From: SZUA-287 sp036397975
GTDB taxonomy: Bacteria; Bacteroidota; Ignavibacteria; UBA10030; UBA6906
Assembly (NCBI GenBank): GCA_036397975.1
Contig: DASWHW010000144.1
Coordinates: 1-7,960 of the forward strand
Direction of reading: 5' to 3'
DNA: 7,960 nucleotides
A model generated the notes under the pieces. That model was not told the origin of the DNA and did no database searches. It was given only the letters and a program-made list of their open reading frames with translations. A program made the position numbers and the translations under genes. This document shows, in pieces, positions 6,425 to 7,960 of this stretch. How positions within the stretch are numbered: position 1 is the stretch's first letter; each line of letters begins with the position of its first letter.

Positions 6425-7699
6425 ATGGAACAATTACTACTTCCCTCTATTCCTGATTATCACTCCATAGACGTCTATGAATCACATGGCGGCTATCAGA
6501 TGTTGAAAAAGACTCTCGGCATGAAACCGGAAGAGGTAACCGAGGAGGTGAAGAAATCCGGTCTTCGCGGTCGGGGTGGTGCCTGTTTTCCCACGGGGTT
6601 GAAGTGGACATTCATGCCAAAGCAATCGGACAAGCAGAAGTACCTCTGCGTCAATGGAGATGAAAGCGAGCCCGGAACATTCAAAGATCGCCAGATTTTC
6701 GAGTTCAATCCCCATCTCATGATTGAAGGGACCGTGATTGCTTGTTACGCGATGGGCGTTCAAACTGCATATCTGTATGTCCGTGGAGAGTATAATAAGT
6801 GGATAAAGATGGTGCAGAAAGCGCTGGACGATGCATATGAGAAAGGCTATGTCGGTGAGAACGTCATGGGCTCGGGTTTCAGCACGAACGTTTATCTCCA
6901 TCGAGGCGCAGGGGCTTACATATGTGGAGAGGAGTCTGCGCTGATGAACTCGCTTGAGGGGAAACGTGGTTATCCCCGGATTAAGCCGCCATTCCCGGCG
7001 CAGTTTGGTCTGTGGGGTTGTCCCACGACCATCAACAATGTGGAGACGATAGCGAATGTACCACTCATACTGAAAATGGGATGGGAGGCCTATTCCAAGA
7101 TTGGCGCTGCGAAACACCCCGGCCCGATTCTCGTGGGAGTGAGTGGGCATGTCAACAAGCCCGGCGTGTACGAGTTCCCGACCGGTGTTCTAATGACGGA
7201 TATCATTTACAAGCATTGCGGCGGTATTCCGGGAGACAAGAAAATCAAGGCGGTAATTCCAGGAGGGTCATCCACCATGATCCTGAGGGGAGAGAGTATC
7301 GAAGGCGTGACCATGGATGCCGATGGGCTGAAGGCAGCCGGCTCGGCAGTCGGCACCGCTGGACTCATTGTCATGGACGAAGACACCGACCTGATCAAGG
7401 TAATAACGCGGATAACAAAATTTTATTATCACGAATCATGCGGCCAGTGCACGCCATGCAGGGAAGGAACGGGTTGGATGTTTAAGATTCTGAAGCGGTT
7501 TGAGAATGATGAAGCCCGTATGGAGGACATCGACCTCCTGCTCGATGTGGCCAATAATATTGAAGGAAACACGATATGTGCTTTGGGTGATGCGGCTGCG
7601 TGGCCAGTCCAGAGTATGATCAAGCGCTTCGGGGATGAATTTGAAAAACGCGCCATGAAATCCGGTCGTGTTGTTGCGAACGAGTCGGTGACGGCCTGA
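6425..7699 (+). CDS. nuoF: NADH-quinone oxidoreductase subunit F (NADH- and FMN-binding)
   Basis: NuoF oxidises NADH with FMN and passes electrons to 4Fe-4S cluster N3; it is the entry point of complex I. The 424 residues fit the family. In order: the glycine-rich FMN/NADH loop GLRGRGGACFPTGLKW (46-61); NGDESEPGTFKDR (77-89) with the acidic residues of the nucleotide site; GAGAYICGEESALMNSLEGK (161-180); GCPTTINNVET (198-208); an SLBB domain at about 235-290; and the cluster ligands C339, C342 and C345 (SCGQCTPC) with C385 (NTICALGD). The loop has cysteine (C54) where the family usually has glycine (GGAGFPTG). There is no sign of the cysteine-rich extensions of hydrogenase or formate dehydrogenase relatives, though HoxF/NuoF-like subunits of other enzymes can look alike; the nuo context settles it. 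It is the last gene of the cluster and ends at a terminator. Confidence 0.97.
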   Translation: MEQLLLPSIPDYHSIDVYESHGGYQMLKKTLGMKPEEVTEEVKKSGLRGRGGACFPTGLKWTFMPKQSDKQKYLCVNGDESEPGTFKDRQIFEFNPHLMIEGTVIACYAMGVQTAYLYVRGEYNKWIKMVQKALDDAYEKGYVGENVMGSGFSTNVYLHRGAGAYICGEESALMNSLEGKRGYPRIKPPFPAQFGLWGCPTTINNVETIANVPLILKMGWEAYSKIGAAKHPGPILVGVSGHVNKPGVYEFPTGVLMTDIIYKHCGGIPGDKKIKAVIPGGSSTMILRGESIEGVTMDADGLKAAGSAVGTAGLIVMDEDTDLIKVITRITKFYYHESCGQCTPCREGTGWMFKILKRFENDEARMEDIDLLLDVANNIEGNTICALGDAAAWPVQSMIKRFGDEFEKRAMKSGRVVANESVTA

Positions 7700-7727
7700 T
7701 TCTACTTGATTCATCATCTTGAACAGA

Positions 7728-7754
7728 AGAGCCCCGAGAGGGGCTTTGTCGTTT
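7728..7754 (+). terminator. Intrinsic terminator of the nuo operon
   Basis: AGCCCC (7730-7735) pairs perfectly with GGGGCT (7740-7745) around a GAGA tetraloop, and the stem can be extended by G-T and A-T pairs to 7728/7747. The tail TTTGTCGTTT is T-rich. It sits 28 nt after the nuoF stop and before the dut promoter, so it separates the two transcripts. Confidence 0.85.
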
Positions 7755-7760
7755 GAGCGA

Positions 7761-7789
7761 TTGCATTTGTCGCACTCCACGAATATATT
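7761..7789 (+). promoter_or_regulatory. Predicted promoter of dut
   Basis: TTGCAT at 7761-7766 and TATATT at 7784-7789 are 17 nt apart. It repeats the TTGCATTT and TATATTG arrangement found at 953-982. Transcription from about 7796 would give a leader of about 39 nt before the proposed dut start. The position right after the nuo terminator supports it. Confidence 0.6.
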
Positions 7790-7834
7790 GCACAGCACTA
7801 CAAATCGTCTACACCACTGACCAGCGAGATCCAG

Positions 7835-7960
7835 TTGACAAAAATCCAGGTTCAAATTACACGCGTAAATGAACTCACGCGTGACATTCCGCTACCCTCG
7901 TATGCAACAGAAGGTTCTGCCGGCATGGATGTACGGGCTGCGGTCGATGGGCCTGTCGTT
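7835..7960 (+). CDS. dut: dUTP diphosphatase (dUTPase), 3' end outside window
   Basis: dUTPase hydrolyses dUTP to dUMP and pyrophosphate, keeping uracil out of DNA and supplying dUMP for thymidylate synthesis. Only the first 42 residues are present. They read like the trimeric family: a first beta strand (IQVQITRVNE), then LPSYATEGSAGMDVRAA, whose AGMDVRAA is conserved motif I. The start is inferred. No in-frame ATG or GTG lies before motif I, where the first in-frame ATG would remove conserved sequence. TTG at 7835 gives the usual N-terminal length. A weak ribosome site, GCGAGA, ends 5 nt upstream. The gene has its own predicted promoter and follows the nuo terminator, so it is probably an independent unit. 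Confidence 0.88.
   Translation, partial: MTKIQVQITRVNELTRDIPLPSYATEGSAGMDVRAAVDGPVV

Noticed and set aside
6482..7150. A 222-codon - strand frame inside nuoF
   Set aside because: It is antisense to conserved NuoF coding sequence and has no supporting motif or context.
7861..7882. Two ACGCGT palindromes 10 nt apart at the start of dut
   Set aside because: Both fall on Thr-Arg codons of the dut coding sequence and are short enough to be chance.
1..7960. A novel defence, mobile or biosynthetic system
   Set aside because: Apart from one small frameshifted remnant, every gene belongs to a well-known metabolic or respiratory family; no direct repeats, integrase, transposase or array was seen.

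Overview
The window looks like ordinary chromosomal DNA of a free-living bacterium. It is about half G+C, and every gene I can support lies on the + strand. From left to right it holds the 3' part of an ATP-type 6-phosphofructokinase gene (pfkA), a long-chain acyl-CoA synthetase gene, a short region with what looks like a frameshifted small membrane-protein gene, a six-gene nuoABCDEF block of respiratory complex I, an intrinsic terminator, and the 5' end of a dUTPase gene (dut).

The nuo genes are packed tightly: 10-nt and 4-nt overlaps for A/B and B/C, 27 and 24 nt gaps for C/D and D/E, and 2 nt for E/F. They encode the peripheral-arm subunits B to F, which run from NADH oxidation (NuoF, NuoE) to the quinone site (NuoB/NuoD with NuoC), plus the small membrane subunit NuoA. 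The cluster stops after nuoF at a clear hairpin terminator. nuoG and the remaining membrane and ferredoxin-like subunits (H to N) are not here and must be elsewhere if complex I is complete. All expected iron-sulfur ligands of NuoB, NuoE and NuoF are present. Separate nuoC and nuoD, and the presence of nuoE and nuoF, point to an NADH-using respiratory enzyme.

Three promoter-like elements fall where promoters are expected. Those ahead of the acyl-CoA synthetase gene and ahead of dut are nearly the same: TTGCATTT, then TATATTG, with 17 nt between the two hexamers. The one ahead of nuoA is TTGACA, 17 nt, TACCTTTTG, and starts just after the small broken gene ends. Some genes (nuoA, nuoE) have little or no Shine-Dalgarno sequence. 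Weak ribosome sites and the TAnnTTTG-like -10 fit a member of the Bacteroidota/Ignavibacteriota (FCB) side of the tree, but this is a low-confidence inference.

I see no mobile element, CRISPR array, tRNA, rRNA or obvious novel multi-gene system. The most notable item is the two-frame small membrane-protein remnant at 2989-3182, followed by the shared promoter motif and the split nuo operon.
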